A stretch of DNA of 64,000 bases from contig NZ_LR593887.1 of the NCBI RefSeq assembly GCF_901538355.1, positions 620,001-684,000 of the forward strand, in the 5' to 3' direction. The translations under genes were made by a program, and so were the position numbers. This DNA comes from Tuwongella immobilis (GTDB lineage Bacteria; Planctomycetota; Planctomycetia; Gemmatales; Gemmataceae). The notes beneath the pieces were generated by a model. That model made no database searches and had not been told where the DNA came from. It saw only the letters and a list, made by a program, of their open reading frames with translations. Of the stretch, positions 37,398 through 46,148 are shown piece after piece; the first letter of the stretch is position 1, and each line of letters begins with the position of its first letter.

Positions 37398-39044
37398 TCA
37401 ACGGTTTGGTTGCGATTTCTCGCCAGGTTGCTCGAAATCCAACGCTTGTAACGCGATTGGGTCATCGGCATACAGCACCCGCAATGCTTGGGCCATTGCG
37501 CGGGCGGCGTCGATCTGGCCAGTCGCTCGCAACTGCGCCAATCGGGCGCGGGCCGCTTGCAAGGCGATGTCATTGCCAGCGGCGGATTCGGGATCGCGAC
37601 GCGGTCGTTCGTTCCGCAGCGTTTTCACTTCGGCGATGCCGTTGGTGGCCTGTTCCACCCAGCGGGCCGCTTCCGGGACATCCGCAAAGGCAATGGCCAC
37701 ATGCTCCCATTGACGCTGAGCCGCCGCCAGTTCGCCGGTCGCAAGCAGTGACAGGCCACGACGATAGAGCCGTTCCGCTTCGGTGGTGCTGGGAGTGTTC
37801 AGCCGATAGGAGGCGATGGCGCGTCGAATGGCCGCACGATCATCGAGTCGTTCGCGCACTTGCCGCACTTCCTGCAAATAGCGATCGGGAAATCGACTGG
37901 CGATTTCGCTTAGTCCTTCGTCCCAGGCTTTTTGCCAATCATCAGGCGAATCCGATTGCAAGAGCGGTTCCACTTTGGCGAACAGCATTTCGGCGGAGGG
38001 GCGGCGGTTGATGCCCCAGAGGATCAGCAGAAACACGGTCGCGGCCATGGGAATGACCACAATGGGGCGGCGCATTAGCGGCACCGGCATTTCGGGTGGG
38101 GGCGGGAGCGGGCGAAAGCTGTCGATTTCGGCATCTTCGGAATCGTCATCGTCGAGATCATCGGTCTCGTGGGCGGCGACTGCGGAGCGGGCCGTTCGAT
38201 TGGGATCGAGTTGGCCACGACGTTCGAGTTCGGCACGAATTTGTTCCAATTGTTTGAGCAACACACTGCCATCGCCAGGCCGCTGGGCGGGGTCTTTGGC
38301 CAGCAGTCGGCAGATGAGATCGTCCAATTCGCGGGGTAATCCGGGGACCAAATGTTCGGGTCGCTCCGGTTGCACAAAGCAATGTTTGTGCATGACTTCG
38401 ACGACGTTGTTGCCGGAAAACGGCGGCCGACCCGTGAGCAGCGTATACAGCACGCCACCGAAGGCGTAGAAATCGCTGCGTTTGGTGATCGGTTTGCCCA
38501 ACGCCTGTTCGGGTGCGGTGTAGGCAATAGCGCCGACCACACTGTTGAGCAGTTGCGGTGACGGTTGGATGAGCATTTTGGCCAAGCCAAAGTCGCTGAG
38601 TTTGACCCGACCATCGAGACAACGCAGCAAGTTGGACGGCTTCAAATCCCGATGTAGAAAGCCTTTGCGGTGCGCATGTCGCAGCGCGGGCACCACTTGC
38701 AAGGCCAAGTCGAGCACCTCTTGCCAGGGCAGTCGGCCCCGCTCGCCGCGTTTGCCCAGCGATTCGTAATCCGGTCCATCGATCCATTCCATCACCAGGA
38801 ATGGAATCCCCTCGTGAATGCCATGATCCTGATAGCTGACGATGTTGGGATGTCGCAATTTGCGGAGGGTTTCAATCTCCGCTTGGAAGCGCATCAGAAA
38901 GACCGGCTCGCGTGCCAGTTCCGCCATCAGGAATTTTACCGCGACGAATTCCCCGCGATCATCCACCGCGCGGTAGACTTCGCCCATTGCCCCTTGGCCG
39001 ATCCGGGATTCGATGCGGTAGCGTCCGATTTGCTGACCAATCAT
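37398..39044 (-). CDS. Membrane-spanning Ser/Thr protein kinase (second of a pair)
   Basis: The protein has 548 residues from ATG 39044 (MIGQQIGRYRIESRIGQG). The kinase domain covers about residues 8-270: GQGAMGEVYRA, VAVKFL, FLHRDLKPSNLL, KLSDFGLAK and AYTAPEQALGKPIT, with a standard DFG. A linker rich in Asp and Pro is followed by one membrane helix at about 328-347 (VVIPMAATVFLLILWGI). The roughly 200-residue outer part has TPR-like helical repeats (TEAERLYRRGLSLLATGELAAAQRQW). The outer part may be a sensor. Same operon as the other kinase. Confidence 0.93.
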   Translation of the reverse strand: MIGQQIGRYRIESRIGQGAMGEVYRAVDDRGEFVAVKFLMAELAREPVFLMRFQAEIETLRKLRHPNIVSYQDHGIHEGIPFLVMEWIDGPDYESLGKRGERGRLPWQEVLDLALQVVPALRHAHRKGFLHRDLKPSNLLRCLDGRVKLSDFGLAKMLIQPSPQLLNSVVGAIAYTAPEQALGKPITKRSDFYAFGGVLYTLLTGRPPFSGNNVVEVMHKHCFVQPERPEHLVPGLPRELDDLICRLLAKDPAQRPGDGSVLLKQLEQIRAELERRGQLDPNRTARSAVAAHETDDLDDDDSEDAEIDSFRPLPPPPEMPVPLMRRPIVVIPMAATVFLLILWGINRRPSAEMLFAKVEPLLQSDSPDDWQKAWDEGLSEIASRFPDRYLQEVRQVRERLDDRAAIRRAIASYRLNTPSTTEAERLYRRGLSLLATGELAAAQRQWEHVAIAFADVPEAARWVEQATNGIAEVKTLRNERPRRDPESAAGNDIALQAARARLAQLRATGQIDAARAMAQALRVLYADDPIALQALDFEQPGEKSQPNR

Positions 39045-39076
39045 GGCATTTCTCAGGCTGGGGGTGCGAACCGGGC

Positions 39077-39751
39077 TTAGCGAAGCGGCGTGAGTTGGAT
39101 GTTGCGGAAATGAATCTCCGCTCCTTCGGATTGGAGCAGAATTTTCCCGCGATTGCTCTCCAATTTCGTCGCCTGGTTCACGAGTTTGCCATTCACCGTG
39201 AGCGTGATCGTCTGGTTCTTGCAGGTGATTTCGTAGACATTCCATTCGCCAATTGGCTTCTCAATGTCGTTCTCACTCCGGAAATACCGTCGTCCGGTCT
39301 TGGGGTCTTTGCGGCTCAGTTCGCCTTCGAGCTGGTATCCCGAGACGGCCCACAAATCGCCGGCCTTGCCCGCGGCTACTTGCGCTTCAATCGAGCGTGG
39401 CCAAACCGCATCCGGCCCGCTGACATGCAGCAGAATCCCCGAATTACGAGATTTCGTAATTTTTTCCCCCCAGCGATACTCCAACCGCAGTGTGTAGTTC
39501 GAGTATTCATCGATGGTTTCGATGGCTCCCATCGTTTCGCCAGGCAGAATCATGACGCCGTCCCGAATTTGCACAAAATTCTCGGGCACCTTCGCCAATT
39601 TCAATTTCGGATCGGGATAGGTTCGCCAGCCGGTGAGATCTTTGCCGTTGAATAACGCGATCGGCTTTTCGGCGGCTTGCACCGTCGACAGCGTCATCCC
39701 CAGCATTCCCAGCCCAAAAAGCAGCACACCAACCACGCGGGAGCGAACCAT
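39077..39751 (-). CDS. Secreted DUF1080 (3-keto-disaccharide hydrolase-like) protein
   Basis: The protein has 224 residues from ATG 39751, which has GGAG 8 bases upstream. The signal peptide ends near STVQAAE. The mature part is a concanavalin-like beta fold with DUF1080 marks: IALFNGKDLTGWRTY, YSNYTLRLEYRWG, RNSGILLHV, WNVYEITCKNQTITLTVNGK and GKILLQSEGAEIHFRNIQLTPL. The family is greatly expanded in planctomycetes and binds or cleaves carbohydrates. It is the first gene of the probable operon with the two kinases. Confidence 0.9.
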   Translation of the reverse strand: MVRSRVVGVLLFGLGMLGMTLSTVQAAEKPIALFNGKDLTGWRTYPDPKLKLAKVPENFVQIRDGVMILPGETMGAIETIDEYSNYTLRLEYRWGEKITKSRNSGILLHVSGPDAVWPRSIEAQVAAGKAGDLWAVSGYQLEGELSRKDPKTGRRYFRSENDIEKPIGEWNVYEITCKNQTITLTVNGKLVNQATKLESNRGKILLQSEGAEIHFRNIQLTPLR

Positions 39752-39897
39752 CGGAGAGACTCCAAATCGCAAAAGGGTGTCGTCGGCTTGCCCGGATTCC
39801 GGTCTGGCTATTGTATCGACTGGTCCGCTGCGGTGCAGATGCTGCTATCATGCAGATAGTTCCCGATTGGTGCCGATTTTCGAGAAAGGCCCGGTTC

Positions 39898-40290
39898 ATG
39901 ACTGCGACGAATGCCATTTTGCTGATTGCCCACGGAAGTCGGCGGGCCGAAGCAAATGCCGATTTGAATCATCTGGCCGAACAGATTCGGCAACGGGGCC
40001 GCTACGCGATCGTGGAGACGGCCTACCTGGAACTGGCCGAGCCGGACATCGAAACCGGCGGGGTGCGCTGCGTCGAGCGTGGCGCATCGCAAGTGACGTT
40101 GCTGCCGTACTTTCTGTCGCCCGGCGTGCATGTTCGGGAAGATCTGATCGAAGCCCGTGAGACACTGTCGAAGCGATTCCCCGAAGTCGCATTCCGCGTG
40201 GCGGAACCATTGGGCCGCCATCCGCTGCTCATCGACATCGTGGAACAGCGCGCTCAGGAATGCGAAGCCGTGGAACCCGCCCATTCGTGA
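39898..40290 (+). CDS. Sirohydrochlorin chelatase, short CbiX/SirB type
   Basis: The protein has 130 residues from ATG 39898 (GAGAAAGG before it). This is the half-length form of CbiX, which works as a dimer. The two metal-site histidines are His12 in LLIAHGSRR and His78 in LSPGVHVREDL. TLLPYFLSPGVHV and AEPLGRHPLLIDIV are family hallmarks. It inserts cobalt or iron into sirohydrochlorin on the way to cobalamin or siroheme. No other tetrapyrrole gene is adjacent in the window. Confidence 0.9.
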   Translation: MTATNAILLIAHGSRRAEANADLNHLAEQIRQRGRYAIVETAYLELAEPDIETGGVRCVERGASQVTLLPYFLSPGVHVREDLIEARETLSKRFPEVAFRVAEPLGRHPLLIDIVEQRAQECEAVEPAHS

Positions 40291-40320
40291 TGCCAACGCA
40301 ACGACTTGGCATGGAATGGG

Positions 40321-41328
40321 TTACGATTTGCGGGTGGGAATCCAGCCCACCTCGCGGAACCAGGCCAAGGCATCGTCGAGGGATTCGGTTGCGGGGCGGG
40401 CCTGCCATGCGAGTGCGGCTTGCGTGGTCTGCGGATCGAAGTGCATGCGACGGCGGGTGAGGCGGACGCCGGTGATGCTGGCGGCGGGAATGCGGTGCGT
40501 CACCCAATCGGCGATGCACTCGCTTACCACCGCCGCAATTAACGCAACTGCATACGGCACCGGGAATTGCGGCCCAACCGCCCCTGTCCGACTGGCCACC
40601 GCTTCAAACACGCGGCGAATCGACCAATTTTCGCCCGCCAGCAAATAGCGTCGCCTGGGCACGCCTCGCTCCATCGCCGCGATCATGCCCGAAGCGACAT
40701 CCCGCACATCGACCAAATTCAGGTCGGCGTCTAAATATGCCGAGCGCTGGCCCATCGCACAATCCAGCAGCATTTGCGTCGGCGGCGATCGGCCCCAGTC
40801 GCCCGGTCCAACTGGTAACGTCGGATTGACGATGATAATCTCCGCACCTTCGCGGGCCATTCGCAGGGCGATTTGTTCCGCCCGAAATTTCGACCGGCAA
40901 TACGGGCCGATCACATCGCGCAGGGTGATGGGTTGATCTTCGGCAATTGCAGTTGTCTGTTTGGCGCGGGTGAGAATGCTCTCGGTCGAGGTGTGCAACG
41001 TCCGCCGCACTCCCGCTCGCACGGCGGCTTCCAGCACATTCCGCGTGCCCAGCGTGTTCACCTGATGGAAATGACTGCGCCGCAGCGTCCACAATTGCGG
41101 ATTGGCGGCGAGGTGGTAAACCGCATCGCACCCGGCGACGGCACGCGCCACCGCCGACGCATCCCGAATATCCGCCGCGAGATAGTCCAGATCGGCCAGT
41201 GGCAGATGCGTGGTCCGCGCGCCGGGCCGATCCAGCACTCGCACCGAATGCCCTAATTGCAGCAGTTGTTGCACGAGATGCTGGCCGATAAAGCCTGCGC
41301 CACCGGTCACCAGAATGCGTTCGCCCAT
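40321..41328 (-). CDS. NAD-dependent epimerase/dehydratase
   Basis: A 335-residue extended short-chain dehydrogenase. It has the Rossmann motif TGGAGFIGQHLVQ at the N-terminus, HLAANPQLW, and the catalytic pair YCRSK for YxxxK, with TSTESIL supplying the Ser/Thr. The overall pattern resembles hopanoid-associated sugar epimerases (HpnA group), but no hopanoid genes are close. It starts 2 bp after the stop of the flavoprotein gene, so these two are an operon. The substrate is unknown. Confidence 0.85.
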   Translation of the reverse strand: MGERILVTGGAGFIGQHLVQQLLQLGHSVRVLDRPGARTTHLPLADLDYLAADIRDASAVARAVAGCDAVYHLAANPQLWTLRRSHFHQVNTLGTRNVLEAAVRAGVRRTLHTSTESILTRAKQTTAIAEDQPITLRDVIGPYCRSKFRAEQIALRMAREGAEIIIVNPTLPVGPGDWGRSPPTQMLLDCAMGQRSAYLDADLNLVDVRDVASGMIAAMERGVPRRRYLLAGENWSIRRVFEAVASRTGAVGPQFPVPYAVALIAAVVSECIADWVTHRIPAASITGVRLTRRRMHFDPQTTQAALAWQARPATESLDDALAWFREVGWIPTRKS

Positions 41329-41330
41329 GC

Positions 41331-42497
41331 TCAGCCCTTTACCGAATTCATTTCCAAGACGGGCCTGCCCGCGATTTGTGCGAAGACTGCTTTGATTTGG
41401 TCGTAGCCTTGTTTGAGCAGGAATCGGGAATCGCGTCCGTAGCTTTTGATGCCCAGGCGGAAAAATCCCGGCTCATCGGTCATGGGCGAGGGCGGGGCAG
41501 GCGGGCCAACGTGGAGTTCGCGGCTGATGCCGTCATCGCCTCGGTAGCCAATGTTGGCGATAATCTGCTCGACTTCCCAGATGCTCGTCTCACCGTCGCA
41601 GTTTGTCTCGACTCGAAATCCCTTGTCGGGTCCATGCGAGAGAATCGATTCGATGCCGGTCTGATTGTGATATTCGACATTGCCATTGCCGCGCGTGGCC
41701 CAACCGTTGGCTTGGGCGGCAAGACGGTCCCGCTCTTTGAGCGGATCTTGCGGAATGCGGGGCAGCGGCTGCGAGCGACCATTGCGGGCCAGCCAGATAA
41801 TCCACGTCGCGGGGTTATCCTCCGCCACACGAGCGAGGCTACAGACCGAATGCGCCGCGGAATATCCCGACCCGACGACGAGAATCGATTTCCCGGCAAA
41901 GCGTTTCCGGGACGCCCCGAGAATGTCTTCCAAACCGTAGACAATCTGCGGTCGCACGGCTGTCTCGCCAATCGCCGGAATGCCACCATCGCCCAGCCAG
42001 TTGGCGTGACTATAGACGCCGGAACAATCCAGCACGACATCCGCTTCTTCGATGCACTGGGTCTGGTCGGGCTGTTGCACCAGCAGCCGAAACGGGGCGA
42101 ATGCCCGTTTGGGATCGCGGGCATCGTCTTTGAGCCACCCCTTGCGGGCGACATGGAGGATGCGGGTGCCGGTGCGGATGCAATTGGCGAGTCGGTCGCT
42201 TTGGGCAATGGGCAACAGATAGCGGGTGCGGTAATCGTGCCCGGTGATGTGAGCGTTGGCGTCGGGTAACTCGCGGGCCAATCCCAGCGTATCCAGCAAT
42301 CGCATCCCCAACGCGGAGCGATTCCAGGAAAAGGGGGTGAACAGTTTCACGTGCCCCCAATGTTGCAGATGCTGGGCAATTTCGCCGGCTTCGTAGATGG
42401 TCGTCGGCCAATCGAGGGTGCGCGCCGCAAGGCCGGCTTCGAGCCCAATCGGCCCGGCCCCGATAATCGCCACCCGCGGACGATCCATCCGCCGCAT
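41331..42497 (-). CDS. FAD-dependent NAD(P)-binding oxidoreductase
   Basis: The protein has 388 residues from ATG 42497, with a strong AGGAGGGA site. The FAD fingerprint VAIIGAGPIGLEAGLAA lies at the N-terminus and a second nucleotide-binding motif, ILVVGSGYSAAHSV, in the middle, as in flavin-containing monooxygenases and related reductases. HWGHVKLFTPFSWNRSALG near residue 47 is typical of this group. It may act with the epimerase encoded 2 bp downstream; the reaction is not known. Confidence 0.82.
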   Translation of the reverse strand: MRRMDRPRVAIIGAGPIGLEAGLAARTLDWPTTIYEAGEIAQHLQHWGHVKLFTPFSWNRSALGMRLLDTLGLARELPDANAHITGHDYRTRYLLPIAQSDRLANCIRTGTRILHVARKGWLKDDARDPKRAFAPFRLLVQQPDQTQCIEEADVVLDCSGVYSHANWLGDGGIPAIGETAVRPQIVYGLEDILGASRKRFAGKSILVVGSGYSAAHSVCSLARVAEDNPATWIIWLARNGRSQPLPRIPQDPLKERDRLAAQANGWATRGNGNVEYHNQTGIESILSHGPDKGFRVETNCDGETSIWEVEQIIANIGYRGDDGISRELHVGPPAPPSPMTDEPGFFRLGIKSYGRDSRFLLKQGYDQIKAVFAQIAGRPVLEMNSVKG

Positions 42498-42598
42498 CGT
42501 ATCCCTCCTGGACAGGTTGACTCTTCATCCTACCGGATGGCGTATCCCATCGAGAAGGGCAATCAGGATTCCGCTGCACGGAACCGATTTGCGAATCG

Positions 42599-44221
42599 TC
42601 AGTTGACCGAACGGGGATAGCGAAGCCGATCACTCCGCGGTGTCTGCGACGCAGGCCGAGGCGGTTGTTCGCGGCGTAAATCACTCCCCAACAATCGAAT
42701 CGGAAGAAAATAGGCGCCGCCATCATCCGTTTCATCCGGCCCGACGCTGAAACAGCGATACCCCCACCGTGTGCGCTGATACTTCAGTGGTGCCCCCGTA
42801 AAGCGATCGCTCGGCACACGCGGCAAAATCGTCGGAACCATCGCGGCCAGCGAGTCCGGGTAACTCCCGTGCTCCGCACGGTAGATCGCCAGCGCCAATG
42901 CGAGCTGGTCCAACTCGAACTGCTGTTCGGCACGATCGGCAGCGTCGAACAATTCGTTCACGAATTCCAATCCGCCGAACCATTTGATTTTCATGAATTG
43001 TTCAGCGGCCACCTTGGAATTGCGGGAATAATTCGGTATCGGCTCATGAATGGTTGGCGTCAGCATCCAATCGATGATGCTTCGCGGCTGTCGAAGCGTT
43101 GCGTTGAGTTGATTCCAAATGGCGTTGCGACGGCTGCAATCCGGAATCGTCGCGGCGAGCTCGTAACGGGACATCCAGGTTTCCGAGAATCGGAACATTG
43201 TTTCCCAATGCAATCGATCGATGGGGATCGGGTTCCGAATCGGCACGAAGTGGGGATACGATCGGCCTTGGGCGGAGTAAGCATGCCAGGACTGAATTTC
43301 GTCCCAATTCCACAGGCGAAACACGGTACGAAAATTCTCGCGGACTTGTGGATTGGGCCGCAATGTTCGCAGTTCAATCGCCATTTCTCGCAAGTGTGGC
43401 CAATCGGCGGGGAGTGCGCCCAGGAAAAATTCCAGCGATTGAGATGCCAGATCCCCCATTTGCATCGCGTGCTTGATCTCGGACAGGGTGGCCGATCGAT
43501 GCAGATGCCGCGCTGCCGCGAAGGTGGTCTTGAGATCTTGCCAGGCCTGCGTGTAATTTCCACGTGTACACGACTGCCCGACCCGAAGTGCGGTGGCATG
43601 ACCGAGCGTGCGGATGTCGAAATCCAGTGTCGGGTGCCTGTAAAATCGACTCGGTTCGTCGAGATCGAGATACCGCTCCGGAATCGACGGATTGAAGTAA
43701 TGCGGTCGCCGCATCGCTTGACCGAAATAATCGAGAATGTCGCGTTGGGCATCCAGCCAATTCCAAAGTTCGGAATTCGGTGCCGCATGCCAACCCGCTG
43801 CGCAATCCGGCAATCTGCTGAAGCTCAGCGATTTGTCGTCGGCAGCCTCGGAATCGACTTGCAGCGATTTCCCAAATCGTTGGAGTGCGGGAATTTCCTG
43901 CGGCCCATGCGGGATACCCAGTGCCTGGAGATAAGCCGGATCCCAGGTCAGCAAATCCATTTTGGACGGGGGATAGAGCGACAGCAGCGGAATGAGCGCA
44001 TTCGTTTCCGGCGTCGTCTCGCCACGAAGGTGATCGTGAATTCGCGTCGTGAAATCGAAATAGCCGTCAGGTCGTTTGGGAATCGGTTGGCCATCGAATT
44101 CTAACGAGAATGGAAAGATGGGGCCGCTAGCGACGGGGCGTGAGCGCGGGAGCCGATCGCACGAATTCGCCAGGCCAACAACCAGGAACAGCAGCAGGAG
44201 CCGGAGGCGTGTTGGGTGCAT
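42599..44221 (-). CDS. Secreted or lipid-anchored unknown protein
   Basis: A 540-residue protein. The N-terminus LRLLLLFLVVGLANSCDR has a hydrophobic segment followed by Cys; ANSC is only a loose lipobox. The main body is helical and not recognised. The C-terminal part ALALAIYRAEHGSYPDSLA, followed by DRFTGAPLKYQRTRWGYRCFSVG, resembles the end of type II secretion pseudopilin-like proteins that are frequent in planctomycetes. The gene lies alone, about 100 bp from both neighbours. Function unknown. Confidence 0.7.
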   Translation of the reverse strand: MHPTRLRLLLLFLVVGLANSCDRLPRSRPVASGPIFPFSLEFDGQPIPKRPDGYFDFTTRIHDHLRGETTPETNALIPLLSLYPPSKMDLLTWDPAYLQALGIPHGPQEIPALQRFGKSLQVDSEAADDKSLSFSRLPDCAAGWHAAPNSELWNWLDAQRDILDYFGQAMRRPHYFNPSIPERYLDLDEPSRFYRHPTLDFDIRTLGHATALRVGQSCTRGNYTQAWQDLKTTFAAARHLHRSATLSEIKHAMQMGDLASQSLEFFLGALPADWPHLREMAIELRTLRPNPQVRENFRTVFRLWNWDEIQSWHAYSAQGRSYPHFVPIRNPIPIDRLHWETMFRFSETWMSRYELAATIPDCSRRNAIWNQLNATLRQPRSIIDWMLTPTIHEPIPNYSRNSKVAAEQFMKIKWFGGLEFVNELFDAADRAEQQFELDQLALALAIYRAEHGSYPDSLAAMVPTILPRVPSDRFTGAPLKYQRTRWGYRCFSVGPDETDDGGAYFLPIRLLGSDLRREQPPRPASQTPRSDRLRYPRSVN

Positions 44222-44324
44222 GGTGCGTCCTTGGGGCTGCCATTTGGGTGCGCCGTTCGGGTTCGTTTGTGGTTCGTGGGCTTCTCGGCAGATCGCCGCC
44301 GATGATTCGCAATCCTGCTGCGGT

Positions 44325-45155
44325 TCAACTTGCGGATTGGGTCGCGATCAGGAGTTCGCCTTTTCCGAAGAGGAGTCGGTCGCCGCTGAAGCGAGCGAAG
44401 CGTCGGAACGGTTCGCGCTGCGCGGCTGGGAATCCGAGTTGCCGCAAGTGCAATTGCAAGAGGACAGGATAAACGGGTTCGCCAAGACAGTCAAATGGAA
44501 AGGTACTGATTCGTTCGGGAGACTCGCCGAGTGCCAGAATGGTGCCCCGCTTGACCCCCGCGCCGCATCGGCTGCCAAACGCCCCATAGCCGACGAGCGT
44601 GCCAGCAATCATGTCGCAACCGGCGAAATCACCGACACTTCCGCCGATGGCGAGGATGCCGCGCCGCATGATCGCGCCGACTTCGTGACCGGCGTTTCCG
44701 TCGATGAGCATGACCCCGCCGCGCATGCCTTTGCGACTGCCGCGATAGGCACCGGCGGCGTTGTTCCCGGCGTTTCCGCGAATGTGCAGGTGCCCGCCGC
44801 GCATCTCCGCCCCGGCCCAATCGCCGACATGGCCGCGCACCTCGATGGTGCCGCCTGCGAGCATCGCGCCCAGGTGCATGCCGGCATCGCCTTCGAGCGT
44901 GAGTGTGCCGCGCGTCATTCCTTCGCCAATTCGCTTGATGCGGGCACAATTGCCGACAATCACCAAGTGGTCGCTGGCCGGATCGCCGGTGATGGTAAAC
45001 CACTCGCCCAGAGGGACGGTGCGATTGCCCAGCAGCAGCGGAATGGCGGCGATTTCGGCATGCGATTGCCCCTGGAGCCGTTCGGGGGCGAGTTGCGGAG
45101 CTTCCAGCGGCAGGGGCGGTTCGGTTCGCAGCGTCAGGGTTCGCATGGCAATCAT
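44325..45155 (-). CDS. fhcC: Formylmethanofuran dehydrogenase subunit C (FhcC)
   Basis: A 276-residue protein with many GxxGxxxG repeats (GNAGNNAAGAYRGSRKGMRG, GNAGHEVGAIMRRGILAIGG), the right-handed helix of the FwdC/FhcC family, shared with the glutamate synthase alpha C-domain. FhcC is part of the formyltransferase/hydrolase complex of the tetrahydromethanopterin C1 pathway, which planctomycetes share with methylotrophs. It follows ftr/fhcD by 12 bp. The catalytic subunits fhcA and fhcB are not in this window. Confidence 0.88.
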   Translation of the reverse strand: MIAMRTLTLRTEPPLPLEAPQLAPERLQGQSHAEIAAIPLLLGNRTVPLGEWFTITGDPASDHLVIVGNCARIKRIGEGMTRGTLTLEGDAGMHLGAMLAGGTIEVRGHVGDWAGAEMRGGHLHIRGNAGNNAAGAYRGSRKGMRGGVMLIDGNAGHEVGAIMRRGILAIGGSVGDFAGCDMIAGTLVGYGAFGSRCGAGVKRGTILALGESPERISTFPFDCLGEPVYPVLLQLHLRQLGFPAAQREPFRRFARFSGDRLLFGKGELLIATQSAS

Positions 45156-45167
45156 CCGAGTGCGAGG

Positions 45168-46061
45168 TTAATCGGCAAGCAGCTTGCGCAGATGCAGGTG
45201 ATATGGCCCCAGTTTCCCGCCGTAATTGCCCGCGCTGATGCGGGCGATGCCCGGCCCAATGGCCGCGCGCACGCCGATTCGGGTGGCGGTTTCCACAGTG
45301 GGGAGATCGACGCCGTCAAAGACGAGTTCGTAGACGGCGTTGACCCCTTCGGGCAGTGCCGTGTTGGTGACGCCGCGAAGGGTGGGGCAATAGGCGTCGT
45401 TGGTGCTGGCCCGCAGTCCCTTGTAGCGGCTGCCGACTTTGCTGCCCGAGCGAACCACGCCACCGGGGAACGGCAGAATCACCCCCGACATGCGGCGGAT
45501 GGCGGTGACGGCTCGCTCGGCGGCCAGCAAGGTGGTGCGTTGATCGGTTCCAAGGATCAAAAAGTTCCCGCCGGCGACGCCTTTGACTGTGCCGAAAATG
45601 TCCTCGCAAAGGAATTCGCCATCCATCACGGGAATGCGCCAATAGCGTCGCCCGGCAAGGACTTTCGACATCTGCCAGCCATCGCCGAAGAAGCGCAGAT
45701 TGCCACCGATGCGAATGGTTTTGTCGGTCACTTCCGGCAGGCCGTTGTAGCACGCCGTGGTGGGGCAGGTGAGCACACATTGGCCGATGCGGTTGACCAG
45801 GGCTTTTTGCAGGGCATCGCGGCTGAAGGCGAAGAAGAGCAGCGACACGCCGGGGCGGCCATCGGGGGATTGCTCGGCGGGAATCTCGGCTTCGATGGAT
45901 GCCTCGGTATCGCAGCCGATGACGCTGGCCGCGTAGCCAGTGACGACTTGCGCGGCCGTGCGGGCCCATTCGGTGGTGAGCGCGGTGAGGATGAGGCGAG
46001 TCCCGGTCATCGGGAACGCCTCGGCGAAGGTATCTTCGATTTCGGTACCGGCCAGAATCAC
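45168..46061 (-). CDS. fhcD: Formylmethanofuran:tetrahydromethanopterin formyltransferase (FhcD/Ftr)
   Basis: A 297-residue protein starting at GTG 46061, with GGGAG 7 bases upstream. It shows Ftr marks: GTEIEDTFAEAFPM at the N-terminus, TCPTTACYNGL, IRIGGNLRFFGDG, IPVMDGEFLCEDIFG, FPGGVVRSGSKVGS and YCPTLRG. It transfers a formyl group between methanofuran and tetrahydromethanopterin. It is first in a two-gene unit with fhcC. The next gene upstream on the same strand, a glycosyltransferase, is unrelated. Confidence 0.93.
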   Translation of the reverse strand: MILAGTEIEDTFAEAFPMTGTRLILTALTTEWARTAAQVVTGYAASVIGCDTEASIEAEIPAEQSPDGRPGVSLLFFAFSRDALQKALVNRIGQCVLTCPTTACYNGLPEVTDKTIRIGGNLRFFGDGWQMSKVLAGRRYWRIPVMDGEFLCEDIFGTVKGVAGGNFLILGTDQRTTLLAAERAVTAIRRMSGVILPFPGGVVRSGSKVGSRYKGLRASTNDAYCPTLRGVTNTALPEGVNAVYELVFDGVDLPTVETATRIGVRAAIGPGIARISAGNYGGKLGPYHLHLRKLLAD

Positions 46062-46148
46062 GGACTTGCTCCCGCTGCGGTCCTGTTCATTCGCCCACTG
46101 ATGCGGTGATCTTACCAGGTGGAGCGATGTTTGGATAGTGGCGGGTGG

